NCBI RefSeq assembly: GCF_000819565.1
Contig: NZ_CP004393.1
Location: forward strand, 248,001 to 312,000
DNA: 64,000 nucleotides
Reading direction: 5' to 3'
DNA from: Celeribacter indicus
GTDB taxonomy: Bacteria > Pseudomonadota > Alphaproteobacteria > Rhodobacterales > Rhodobacteraceae
Shown: piece after piece, positions 30,612 through 38,919 of the stretch
Numbering within the stretch: the stretch's first letter is position 1
Layout: each line of letters begins with the position of its first letter
Notes under the pieces: generated by a model
Told to the model about the DNA's origin: nothing
What the model saw: the letters and a program-made list of their open reading frames with translations, nothing else
Database searches by the model: none
Position numbers and translations under genes: made by a program

Positions 30612-31622
30612 GTGAGCAGGCTCGGGCACTATAGATTGCGGCTTCAACGCAAACGTGCACTCTGGCGGGCCTTCCGGGCACGTCGGCAGTTGGCTTGCGT
30701 TCAGGACAACACGCCGCGCATCCGCCACGATGACCTCCTGCTTGTGTCCACGCTGCGCAACGAACGTGTCCGACTGCCCTATTTCCTTTCCTATTACCGT
30801 GGCATGGGCGTGCGCCATTTCCTGATGATCGACAACGACAGTGACGACGGAACGCGCGAATACCTGCTCGGCCAGAAGGACGTCTCCGTCTGGCATACCA
30901 CCGCGAGCTATCGCAACGCGCTTTTCGGCGTGCACTGGATGAACTGGATCGCGGGAAAATATTGCCACGGACACTGGACGCTCACCGTCGATGTGGACGA
31001 ATTCCTCGTTTTCCCCTTCTGCGACACGCGCCCCATTCCGGCCCTGACCGACTGGCTGGACTCCTCCGGCATCCGCAGTTTTTCGGCGATGCTCATCGAC
31101 ATGTACCCGAAGGGACCGATCGACGCGCAGCCCTATCGCGAGGGGCAGGATCCCTTCGAGATCGCCGAGTGGTTCGACAGCGGGAATTACATGATTTCCA
31201 CCAATCCGGTCTATCGCAACCTGTGGATCCAGGGCGGACCGCGCGCGCGTCTCTTTTTTGCGGAGGAGCCGGTCAATGCCCCGGCGCTCAACAAGATCCC
31301 GCTCGTGAAATGGCATCGCAGCTATGCCTATCTGCAATCGACCCACATGCTCCTGCCGCGGGGCCTCAACCTCGTCTACGAGACCCGAGGCGGGGAGAAG
31401 GCGTCGGGCGCGCTGCTCCACGCGAAGTTTCTCGACACATTCATGGAGAAGACCGAGGAGGAACTCACCCGGCGCCAGCATTATGCGGGCAGCCGGGAAT
31501 ATGTCATCTACCATGACCGGCTCCAGCGGGATCCCGATCTCTGGTGCAACTGGTCGGAGAAATACATCAACTGGCGCCAGCTTGAGATCCTCGGCCTCAT
31601 GTCCAAGGGGAACTGGGCATGA
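30612..31622 (+). CDS. Glycosyltransferase, GT2-like (second of a tandem pair)
   Basis: 336 aa from GTG 30612, chosen because the N-terminus then aligns with its paralogue (MSRLGHYRLR against MGRLWQNYRLR) and AAGG lies 9 nt upstream; an in-frame ATG at 30582 lacks a site. Motifs: STLRNERVRLPYFL (46-59), MIDNDSDDGT (72-81), DVDE (127-130). Both copies share NLWxQGG, LNKxPLVKWH and STHxxLPxxLN in the C-terminal half. The stop overlaps the next gene by ATGA, so translation is probably coupled. Sugar and linkage unknown. Confidence 0.8.
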   Translation: MSRLGHYRLRLQRKRALWRAFRARRQLACVQDNTPRIRHDDLLLVSTLRNERVRLPYFLSYYRGMGVRHFLMIDNDSDDGTREYLLGQKDVSVWHTTASYRNALFGVHWMNWIAGKYCHGHWTLTVDVDEFLVFPFCDTRPIPALTDWLDSSGIRSFSAMLIDMYPKGPIDAQPYREGQDPFEIAEWFDSGNYMISTNPVYRNLWIQGGPRARLFFAEEPVNAPALNKIPLVKWHRSYAYLQSTHMLLPRGLNLVYETRGGEKASGALLHAKFLDTFMEKTEEELTRRQHYAGSREYVIYHDRLQRDPDLWCNWSEKYINWRQLEILGLMSKGNWA

Positions 31623-33316
31623 CGGTCGGCTTCGTGATGCTCGTGCATACCGCGCTGCACCGCGCGGAACAGGTTGCGCGGCACTGGGCGAACCATGGCT
31701 GTCCTGTGGTGATCCATGTCGACCGGCGGGTGAGGCGGGAGATGTACCAGCCCTTCGTCGAAAGCCTCAGCGATCTCGACAACGTGCTGTTTTCACGGCG
31801 TCACGCCTGCGAATGGGGCACATGGTCTCTGGTCGCGGCCTCGCAGGACGCGTCCGAGCTGATGCTCGAACGCTTCGGGGACGTGAGGCATGTCTACCTC
31901 GCTTCCGGATCGTGCCTGCCGCTTCGTCCGGTGGAGGACCTGAAGCAATATCTGGCCGCGCGCCCTTTGACGAATTTCATCGAAAGCGTGACGATCGAGG
32001 ATGTGCCCTGGACGGTGGGCGGGCTCGATACCGAACGGTTCACCCTGCGCTTTCCGTTCTCGTGGAAAAGGCACCGCCGCCTTTTCGACCGTTACGTCGC
32101 GCTGCAACGTCGGCTGAAGGTCGAGCGCCGGATCCCCGCACGGCTGGTGCCGCATCTTGGAAGCCAATGGTGGTGCCTGACGCGCCAGACCCTTTCCGCC
32201 ATTCTCGAGGACCCGGACCGCAAGCTCTACGATACCTATTTCAGGCGGGTCTGGATTCCCGACGAAAGCTATTATCAGACGCTCGTGCGGCTTCATTCCA
32301 ATACGATCGAAAGCCGGTCCCTGACCCTGTCGAAGTTCGATTTTCAGGGCAAGCCCCATGTCTTCTACGACGACCACCTCCAGCTCCTGCGACGGTCGGA
32401 CTGTTTTGTCGCGCGGAAGATCTGGCCGCAGGCGGAACGCCTCTACGAGACCTTCCTCAACAGCGATGTCGATCCGATGAAGGGTGCGGAGCCCAATCCC
32501 GGCAAGATCGACCGCATCTTCGCCAAGGCGGTCGAGCGGCGCACCAGGGGGCGCGCGGGACTCTATATGCAGAGCCGACTGCCCGGTCCCGGCAAGGACC
32601 ATGGCAAGACCTCGTCGCCCTATTCGGTCTTCGAGGGGTTTTCGGACCTGTTCGAGGATTTCGACAGCTGGTTGTCGCGCGCGGTGGGGGCGCGGGTTCA
32701 CGGCCATCTCTTCGCGCCCGAGCGGGTGGAGTTTTCCGGGGGGCAGAAGCTCTTTGCCGGCGCGCTTTCGGACAGTGCCTCCCTGCGTGACTACAATCCC
32801 TGCGCCTTTCTCACCTCGCTCCTCTGGAACACGCGCGGGGAGCGGCAGTGTTTCATGTTCGGCCCGCGCGACAATCAGGACATCAACTGGCTCATCGCCA
32901 CGGATGCGAATGCCCAGATCTCGGTGATTTCCGGAGCTTGGGCGGTGAGCCTCTTCCGCTCCAACCTGAATTTTTCCGATATTCGCCGGGAGGCGGCGCG
33001 GCTTCAGCGGATCGAGGCCGCGCATCTGGAGATCCTGCGTTCGCAGCATGTGAAGGCGCGGGTGCGGATCTGGACCATGGCGGATTTCCTCGAGGCCGGG
33101 ATGGAGCCGTTGCAGACGATCATTGACGAGATCATGCCGCGCAACGTGCGCCGGCTGACGGAGGCACCGCGGATGCGCGATCTGACGGGATTCGCGCAAT
33201 TCTTGCAGAATTTGAAAAATCAGGGGATGAAACCTCATCTGATGGGAGATTTCCCCACCGGAAATGATCCGAATCCCCGTCTTGCCGGACGGAAACGGCC
33301 CTATTTGGTGAAATGA
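31619..33316 (+). CDS. GT14-type beta-1,6-N-acetylglucosaminyltransferase-like protein with a large C-terminal domain
   Basis: 565 aa. Residues 1-240 match the core-2/I-branching enzyme family: GFVMLVHTALHRAEQV, HVDRRV (33-38), YLASGSCLPLRP (93-104), GSQWWCLTR (181-189) and the probable catalytic-Glu motif IPDESYYQTL (213-222). Residues about 320-565 form a separate region with no motif I know; I recall it as DUF5927 in Rhodobacterales, not verified. There is no signal peptide, so it should act in the cytoplasm on a lipid- or nucleotide-linked acceptor. It overlaps both neighbours by 4 nt. Confidence 0.8.
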   Translation: MTVGFVMLVHTALHRAEQVARHWANHGCPVVIHVDRRVRREMYQPFVESLSDLDNVLFSRRHACEWGTWSLVAASQDASELMLERFGDVRHVYLASGSCLPLRPVEDLKQYLAARPLTNFIESVTIEDVPWTVGGLDTERFTLRFPFSWKRHRRLFDRYVALQRRLKVERRIPARLVPHLGSQWWCLTRQTLSAILEDPDRKLYDTYFRRVWIPDESYYQTLVRLHSNTIESRSLTLSKFDFQGKPHVFYDDHLQLLRRSDCFVARKIWPQAERLYETFLNSDVDPMKGAEPNPGKIDRIFAKAVERRTRGRAGLYMQSRLPGPGKDHGKTSSPYSVFEGFSDLFEDFDSWLSRAVGARVHGHLFAPERVEFSGGQKLFAGALSDSASLRDYNPCAFLTSLLWNTRGERQCFMFGPRDNQDINWLIATDANAQISVISGAWAVSLFRSNLNFSDIRREAARLQRIEAAHLEILRSQHVKARVRIWTMADFLEAGMEPLQTIIDEIMPRNVRRLTEAPRMRDLTGFAQFLQNLKNQGMKPHLMGDFPTGNDPNPRLAGRKRPYLVK

Positions 33317-34743
33317 ATATGTCTGATGCCTTCGATTATTTCGTGATCTTCGCGGAAATGCGGACCGGATCGAATTTTCTCGAAGAGAACCTGAACGCCT
33401 ATCCGGGGCTGAAATGCTGGGGGGAAGCCTTCAATCCGGCCTTCATCGGCAAATCCGGCCAGACCGAACTCGTCGGGATCGGAATGGCGGCGCGCGAGGC
33501 GGATCCTTTGGCGCTTCTCGGGACATTGCGGGAAAGGACCGATGGGCTTGCGGGCTTCCGGTTCTTCCACGATCACGATCCGCGCGTGCTCACCCATGTG
33601 CTCGGTGATTCCCGCTGCGCCAAGATCGTGCTCACGCGCAACCCGCTCGACAGCTACGTCTCGCGCAAGATCGCGTCGGCCACGGGACAGTGGCGGCTCG
33701 GGGATCTCAAGGATGCCAGATCGGCCAAGGTGCGGTTCGAGCCGGGAGAGTTTCAGGAGCTGCTCGACGAGCTGAAGGGGTTTCAGCGCTTCCTGCAACG
33801 GCACTTGCAGACGACCGGCCAGACGGCGTTCTACATCAGCTATGACGATATTCAGGATATCGAGGTGCTGAACGGCCTCGCGCGCTTTCTCGGCGTCGAC
33901 ACCCCGCGCGAGAAGACCACCCAGAAGACGAAGGTTCAAAATCCCGCGCGGATCGAGGACAAGGTGGTGAACTATGCGGAGATGGTCTCCGCGCTTTCCG
34001 CCATCGACCATTTCAACCTGTCGGATACGCCGAATTTCGAGCCGGCACGGGGACCGGCCGTGCCATCCTATGTGGCGGCGGTGCGGACGCCGCTTCTCTA
34101 TATGCCCGTGCGGGGAGGACCGGAGCGTGCGGTGCGGAACTGGCTTTCCGCGCTCGACCCAGAGGAGGAGGCGCTTCTGGAGGGTTTCACCCAGAAATCC
34201 CTGCGTCAGTGGAAGCGGAAGAACAAGGGACATCGCAGCTTTACCGTGATCGCCCATCCGGCAGTCCGGCTTCACCGCAGCTTTTGTCGCTATATCCTCA
34301 ATCTCGGTCCGCAGACCTATCGGGAGATCCGTGACATGTTGCGGACGACCTACAAGCTGCCTTTGCCGGTGGAGGCTCCGGACGAAAGCTATGGTGTCGA
34401 CCGGCATCGGGAGGCCTTCCGTAAGTTCGCGGATTTCGTGAGGGGCAACCTGAACGGGCAGACCTCCGTGCGGGTGGACGGGACATGGGCCTCCCAGTCC
34501 GAGGTGGTCAAGGGGTTCGCGGATTTCTCCCTACCCGACCTGATCCTTCGCGAGGAGGATCTGTCGGCCGGAATCGGCACTCTCGCCTCCGCCGTGGGAA
34601 GCACAGCGGTTGCTCTCGCCGCGGAGCCGGAGGATACCCCCTTCGCGCTCTCTGAGATCTATGACGCCGACATAGAAGAGGCCGTGCGCGCGGCTTACCA
34701 GCGGGACTACATGATGTTCGGATTCGGCCCCTGGAAGGCTTGA
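33313..34743 (+). CDS. PAPS-dependent sulfotransferase (NodH-like)
   Basis: 476 aa. The 5'-phosphosulfate loop is RTGSNFLEE at residues 17-25, and the 3'-phosphate site is KIVLTRNPLDSYVSRKIAS at 104-122, with the expected Arg and Ser. This places it with carbohydrate sulfotransferases such as NodH. About 200 residues after the catalytic part (250-476) are unassigned; the protein is longer than NodH. It is cytoplasmic by sequence. ATGA overlap with the GT14-type gene argues that the two act on one product. CysQ, which removes PAP, is encoded at the start of this cluster. Confidence 0.85.
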   Translation: MNMSDAFDYFVIFAEMRTGSNFLEENLNAYPGLKCWGEAFNPAFIGKSGQTELVGIGMAAREADPLALLGTLRERTDGLAGFRFFHDHDPRVLTHVLGDSRCAKIVLTRNPLDSYVSRKIASATGQWRLGDLKDARSAKVRFEPGEFQELLDELKGFQRFLQRHLQTTGQTAFYISYDDIQDIEVLNGLARFLGVDTPREKTTQKTKVQNPARIEDKVVNYAEMVSALSAIDHFNLSDTPNFEPARGPAVPSYVAAVRTPLLYMPVRGGPERAVRNWLSALDPEEEALLEGFTQKSLRQWKRKNKGHRSFTVIAHPAVRLHRSFCRYILNLGPQTYREIRDMLRTTYKLPLPVEAPDESYGVDRHREAFRKFADFVRGNLNGQTSVRVDGTWASQSEVVKGFADFSLPDLILREEDLSAGIGTLASAVGSTAVALAAEPEDTPFALSEIYDADIEEAVRAAYQRDYMMFGFGPWKA

Positions 34744-34760
34744 ACCGGGCGCGGGGGCCG

Positions 34761-35225
34761 TCAGGCGGCCTTTGTCGCCGGGCCTTCGGTCAGGATGGCG
34801 TGGAGTGTTGCCGGATCCGCGTTCGCCCGCAGCTTCGTACAGACGTCTCCGTCGCGCATCGTGCGGGAGACGAGAGCGAGCGCCTTCAGATGGTCGACGC
34901 CCGATTCGGCGGGTGCGAAAAGTGCGAAGACGAGGTCCACCGGCTGCCGGTCGACCGCATCGAAATCCATCGGACTTTCGAGCCGCAGGAAGGCACCCAC
35001 GACGCGGTCGAGCCCGGCGATCCGGGCGTGCGGCAAGGCTACGCCATGGCCCACACCGGTGGGACCAAGGCTTTCGCGTTCCTGGAGAGCATCGAACGTG
35101 TCGTTGACCGACAGGCCATAGGCGCTCGCCGCAATTTCTCCGAGGTCCTGAAACAGGCGCTTCTTGCTGGTCATCTTCCCGACGACCTTCACAGCCTGCG
35201 GATCCAAGATCTTTGAGATATCCAT
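34761..35225 (-). CDS. ptsN: Nitrogen PTS EIIA component
   Basis: 154 aa from ATG 35225, the usual PtsN length; an upstream in-frame GTG at 35234 is possible. The phosphorylated His is His66 in GVALPHARI. EIIA-Ntr receives phosphate from NPr and regulates potassium uptake, stringent response or other targets rather than transporting sugar. It is the last gene of the lptC-lptA-lptB-hpf-ptsN series and converges with the sulfotransferase gene across 17 nt. Confidence 0.95.
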   Translation of the reverse strand: MDISKILDPQAVKVVGKMTSKKRLFQDLGEIAASAYGLSVNDTFDALQERESLGPTGVGHGVALPHARIAGLDRVVGAFLRLESPMDFDAVDRQPVDLVFALFAPAESGVDHLKALALVSRTMRDGDVCTKLRANADPATLHAILTEGPATKAA

Positions 35226-35264
35226 TAGGTGCACCCGCCCCGACCCGTCGCGGCGGGCCGATCT

Positions 35265-35840
35265 TTATTTCGCGTTGTCCGGGTCGATCCAGCCGATATT
35301 CCCGTCAGGGCGGCGGTAGACCACGTTCAAACCAGTTTTACCTTCATTATGGAACAGAAGCACCGGCGCGCCGGCAAGTTCCATCTGCATCACCGCCTCG
35401 CCGACCGTGAGTGTCGGAATCCTCGTCTCCATCTCGGCGATGATCATCGGCTGAAGGGTTTCCGGCTCCTGATCCTCGTCATATTCCGACGCCGCGAGGA
35501 TATACTGGGAAGCTTCGAGGAGTTCAACAGGTTCGGACCGCACCTTGTGATGATCTTTCAGGCGGCGCTTGTAGCGGCGCAACTGCTTGTCCATCTTTTC
35601 GGTGCAGCCGTCGAAGGCCGCATAGATCTCATGTGCGTGCGCGCTCGCCTGGGCCGTCAGGCCGGAGGACAGATGCACCACGGCTTCACAGGTGTATTCC
35701 GCCCCGCTTTTCGAAAACACCACATTCGCATCCGTCGGACGTTGGGAATACTTGTCGAGCACGGTCCCAAGCTCCGTCTGGACATGTGTCTGAAGCGCCG
35801 ATCCGATGTCGATTTGTTTTCCGCTGATTTGGTACCGCAT
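35265..35840 (-). CDS. hpf: Ribosome hibernation-promoting factor, long form
   Basis: 191 aa from ATG 35840, which has a perfect AAGGAGGT site. Residues 1-100 are the ribosome-binding domain (MRYQISGKQIDIGSALQTHV). Residues about 130-185 are the long-form dimerisation domain (LTVGEAVMQMELAGAPVLLF, VVYRRPDGNIGWI), so it should drive 100S dimer formation in stationary phase. The 244 nt upstream, where rpoN often lies, contain no gene and probably its own promoter. Confidence 0.96.
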   Translation of the reverse strand: MRYQISGKQIDIGSALQTHVQTELGTVLDKYSQRPTDANVVFSKSGAEYTCEAVVHLSSGLTAQASAHAHEIYAAFDGCTEKMDKQLRRYKRRLKDHHKVRSEPVELLEASQYILAASEYDEDQEPETLQPMIIAEMETRIPTLTVGEAVMQMELAGAPVLLFHNEGKTGLNVVYRRPDGNIGWIDPDNAK

Positions 35841-36084
35841 AGATACCTCCTTCTCATTGGGGCCCGTGCGCGCCGTGGTTACCGCTGGTGCGGACGGGTC
35901 TCTGGATTTTGTTTGAAAGCGGGATACGAATGCAAACGCTGGTAAATGGACCCGGACGACCCGTCGGGGTGGCGAACCGGCGCCTGAAGGCGTGTTGGGG
36001 CCGCGGCGCAGACTGTCATACGAGCGTCTTGCATCACCTGTATTTGGCGGCAGATCGCGGGGGGTTGTCAATCGAAACCCGCGC
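35841..36084. other. Gene-free gap between lptB and hpf
   Basis: No convincing frame on either strand and no remnant of rpoN that I can recognise. On the minus strand TTGACA occurs near 36062 but without a clear -10 at normal spacing. The hpf leader is presumably here. Confidence 0.5.
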
Positions 36085-36816
36085 TCAGATCCGGAAATTG
36101 TCTCCAAGGTAAACGCGGCGCACGGTTTCGTCCGCGACGATTTCCTCGCGCGTGCCGGACATCAGCACCGTGCCATCGTGAAGGATATAGGCGCGGTCGA
36201 TAATTCCGAGCGTTTCCTGAACGTTATGATCCGTGATGAGGACTCCGATGCCACGGGTGCGCAGTTCGGAGACCAGTCCGCGGATTTCCGCCACGGCGAT
36301 CGGATCGACCCCGGCGAAGGGTTCATCGAGCAGCACGTAGGAGGGATTGGAGGCGAGGCAGCGGGCGATCTCGACGCGGCGGCGTTCGCCGCCCGAAAGC
36401 GCGAGCGCGGGGGCGCGTCGCAGATGCGCGATGGAGAATTCGGAGAGCAGGTCCTCGAGCCGCTCGCGCCGCATCAGCGGGTCGTCCTCCGCGACCTCGA
36501 GAATCGCGAGGATGTTGTCCTCGACACAGAGCCCGCGAAAGATCGACGCCTCCTGTGGCAGGTACCCGATTCCCATCTTCGCGCGCCGGTACATGGGGAG
36601 GAGCGTGATGTTGCGCCCGTCGACGGTGACTTCGCCGGCCTCCGGCATGACGAGTCCTGCGATGGAATAGAAACAGGTGGTCTTGCCCGAACCGTTCGGC
36701 CCCAGAAGCGCGACCACCTCGCCCCGTTCGAGGTCGAGGGACACGTCCCGGATGACCGTCCGCTTGCGGTATCCCTTGCGCAGATTGCGCACCCTGAGCC
36801 CGGTGGTTTCCGACAT
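36085..36816 (-). CDS. lptB: LPS export ABC transporter ATP-binding protein LptB
   Basis: 243 aa. Powers extraction of LPS from the inner membrane with LptF/G. Walker A GPNGSGKTT (about 38-46), Q-loop YLPQEASIFRGL, signature LSGGERRRVEIAR, Walker B YVLLDEPFAGVDPIAV and the H-loop ITDHNVQ are all present, in the LptB-typical form. The ATG at 36816 shares one base with the lptA stop (TGATG), so translation is coupled. Confidence 0.97.
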   Translation of the reverse strand: MSETTGLRVRNLRKGYRKRTVIRDVSLDLERGEVVALLGPNGSGKTTCFYSIAGLVMPEAGEVTVDGRNITLLPMYRRAKMGIGYLPQEASIFRGLCVEDNILAILEVAEDDPLMRRERLEDLLSEFSIAHLRRAPALALSGGERRRVEIARCLASNPSYVLLDEPFAGVDPIAVAEIRGLVSELRTRGIGVLITDHNVQETLGIIDRAYILHDGTVLMSGTREEIVADETVRRVYLGDNFRI

Positions 36817-37316
36817 CACTGACGTCCGGGCTGGAGGATCGTCTTGACGCGACCGTCCATCCGGCCGGTGCCGGTATTCAGGTCGATGACCATGCGCTCG
36901 CCCGAAAGCGCATTGTTCTGCTGGGTCAGAAGGACATCTCCGGTCAGGATTACCTGACCCGATTCGAGATCGTATTCCGCCTGATCCGCCTCCGCCGCCT
37001 CACCGGCGTTGGTGATGGTGACGCCGCCGGTGGCCAGCAGCCGGGCGATCGTGCCGCCGCCTGCACCGTAGACGACCTCGACGGTTTCGGCGGCAAGGCG
37101 CAGGGCGCCCTGGCCGATCACCACATTGCCGGAGAACAGCGCCTTGCCGGTGCTCTGGTCGACGCTGAGCTGGTCGGACGATACCTCGACCGGCAGCGAG
37201 CTGTCGTGCCTGAGTCCGCCGAAGGCCACTTCGGCCCCCTGTGCGAACCCGGAGGAGGCGAGCGCCGACAGGGCGAGGGCGAACAGGGCGCGTTGCGACA
37301 GGTGGCGAAGGATCAA
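36816..37316 (-). CDS. lptA: LPS transport periplasmic bridge protein LptA
   Basis: 166 aa. Signal peptide about 1-25 (LALSALASSGFAQG), then an OstA-type beta-jellyroll: VEVSSDQLSVDQSTGKALFS, GNVVIGQG, ADQAEYDLESGQVILTGDV and the C-terminal GRVKTILQPG. The start is TTG at 37316, with GAGGAA 8-9 nt upstream inside the end of lptC; the nearby ATG is out of frame. It links LptC to LptD across the periplasm. Confidence 0.92.
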   Translation of the reverse strand: MILRHLSQRALFALALSALASSGFAQGAEVAFGGLRHDSSLPVEVSSDQLSVDQSTGKALFSGNVVIGQGALRLAAETVEVVYGAGGGTIARLLATGGVTITNAGEAAEADQAEYDLESGQVILTGDVLLTQQNNALSGERMVIDLNTGTGRMDGRVKTILQPGRQ

Positions 37317-37320
37317 GGCA

Positions 37321-37935
37321 TCATTCCTCTGAAGTCTCGGGCTCGTATACCAGCTTCACGCCATTCTTGAAAACCAGAAGGTAGTCGCCGCTCTCCACGT
37401 CCTGAGAGATTTCCATGGATCCGGCCGCGAGCGTTCCCGGCGGGCCTTCGGCGGAGACCGCGCCGGGGCTTTCGATCCTGGAGACATCGAGCATGGTCGC
37501 CACGCGTTCGGAGATAATGAGATAGCCCGTGGAGGTCTGCACCTCGACATGGCCGGACAGTTCCGCGATCCGGCTCGGACCGTCCAATACCGCATCGTCG
37601 GCCTTCAGGGTGACCGTGCCGCTCCCCGGCATCCGAAGCGAACCGCGGATGCCGTTCGAATTCACCACATCCTGCGTCGACAGGTCCGGGCGCACGATGT
37701 CCGCCGCGAGCTCGAGCTGGGAACCGTCACGGGTCACGGTAGCAAAGGACGGAAATTCCAGCCGCTGTTCACGGGCAAGCTGCTCGAGATCCACCTCGGC
37801 ATAGGGAATCGACACTTCGAACTCCCGTCCGCGGGCAAAGAGAAAGAGCGTGGCGAGCATCGCGAGGCTCGCGAGGGGCAACACGATCTTCGCCAGGGCA
37901 ACGAAGCGGGAATAGGGATTGTCGTACCGGCTCAT
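37321..37935 (-). CDS. lptC: LPS export protein LptC
   Basis: 204 aa. A single N-terminal membrane segment (about 14-34, IVLPLASLAMLATLFLF) anchors a periplasmic jellyroll domain (LELAADIVRPDL, LSGHVEVQTSTGYLIISE). Passes LPS from LptBFG to LptA. It lies 9 nt after kdsD and 4 nt before lptA, completing the usual kdsD-lptC-lptA-lptB order. Confidence 0.9.
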   Translation of the reverse strand: MSRYDNPYSRFVALAKIVLPLASLAMLATLFLFARGREFEVSIPYAEVDLEQLAREQRLEFPSFATVTRDGSQLELAADIVRPDLSTQDVVNSNGIRGSLRMPGSGTVTLKADDAVLDGPSRIAELSGHVEVQTSTGYLIISERVATMLDVSRIESPGAVSAEGPPGTLAAGSMEISQDVESGDYLLVFKNGVKLVYEPETSEE

Positions 37936-37944
37936 GAAGAGGTC

Positions 37945-38907
37945 CTACACGACGCCGGCGCGGAGACAGTCCTGAATCTTGAGAATGCCGCAGGGCCGGC
38001 CGTCTTCGGCAGGATTCCGCACGAACAGACAGGTGATCGCCCGCTCGTCCATCCGCGCGACCGCCTTCTCGGCGAGCGCATCTTCCGCGATGGTGAGCGG
38101 ATCGGGTGTCATGATCTCGCCGGCGGTCTTGTCGAGGAGCCCGTCGATGTTCCGGCGCAGGTCGCCATCGGTGATGATTCCCGTCAGAATGCCCTGCGCG
38201 TCGACGACGCCGACGACGCCGAAGCCCTTGCGGGTGATTTCCGACAGCGCCTCGCGCATCGGTGTTCCGGCGGTGACGAGCGGCATGTCCTTGTGCATCA
38301 GGTCGCGCACCTTCGTGAGCCGCGCCCCGAGTTTGCCGCCCGGATGGAGCACCCGGAAATTGTCGGCGGTGAAGGCGCGATGTTCCATGAGCGCGATGGC
38401 GAGCGCGTCCCCGAGGGCGAGCGTCATCGTCGTCGAGGTGGTCGGCACGATCCCGTGTCCGCAGGCCTCCGCCGCTTTCGGCAGGATCAGGGCCACGTCG
38501 CAGGCGCGGATCAGGGAGCTGTCGGGATTGGAGGCCACGCCGATCATCGGGATCTGGAACCGGCGGCTATAGGCGATGAGATCGGCAAGCTCCGGCGTCT
38601 CCCCCGAATTCGACAGCACGAGGCAGACGTCCTGCGTCCCGATCATGCCGAGATCGCCGTGGCTGGCCTCGGCGGGATGGACGAAATGCGCGGGCGTGCC
38701 GGTGGAGGCCAGTGTTGCCGCGATCTTGCGCGCGATATGGCCCGATTTGCCCATGCCGGTGACGATGACGCGGCCCTTCGCCGCGAGAATCGTCTCGATC
38801 GCGGTTTCGAAACCGTTCCCGAGGCTTGTGGCGAGAAGGGTGAGCGCGTCGGCTTCCTGCCGGATAACGCGGCGCGCGGTGTCGAGATATGCGGTGGTGT
38901 CGCCCAT
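37945..38907 (-). CDS. kdsD: Arabinose-5-phosphate isomerase (KdsD/KpsF)
   Basis: 320 aa. Converts ribulose-5-phosphate to arabinose-5-phosphate, the first step to Kdo. The SIS domain (about 35-170) has VTGMGKSGHIARKIAATLAS, HPAEASHGDLGMI and LSNSGETPEL. Two CBS domains follow (about 200-320, MPLVTAGTPMREAL and DPLTIAEDALAEKAV). It connects with kdsB in this window and with LPS export downstream. Confidence 0.96.
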   Translation of the reverse strand: MGDTTAYLDTARRVIRQEADALTLLATSLGNGFETAIETILAAKGRVIVTGMGKSGHIARKIAATLASTGTPAHFVHPAEASHGDLGMIGTQDVCLVLSNSGETPELADLIAYSRRFQIPMIGVASNPDSSLIRACDVALILPKAAEACGHGIVPTTSTTMTLALGDALAIALMEHRAFTADNFRVLHPGGKLGARLTKVRDLMHKDMPLVTAGTPMREALSEITRKGFGVVGVVDAQGILTGIITDGDLRRNIDGLLDKTAGEIMTPDPLTIAEDALAEKAVARMDERAITCLFVRNPAEDGRPCGILKIQDCLRAGVV

Positions 38908-38919
38908 CGGAAGGGATCC

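Noticed and set aside
31324..32790. A plus-strand frame of 488 codons overlapping the second GT2-like gene and the GT14-type gene
   Set aside because: It is the +1 or +2 frame of two motif-supported genes and has an Arg/Ala/Pro-rich shadow composition.
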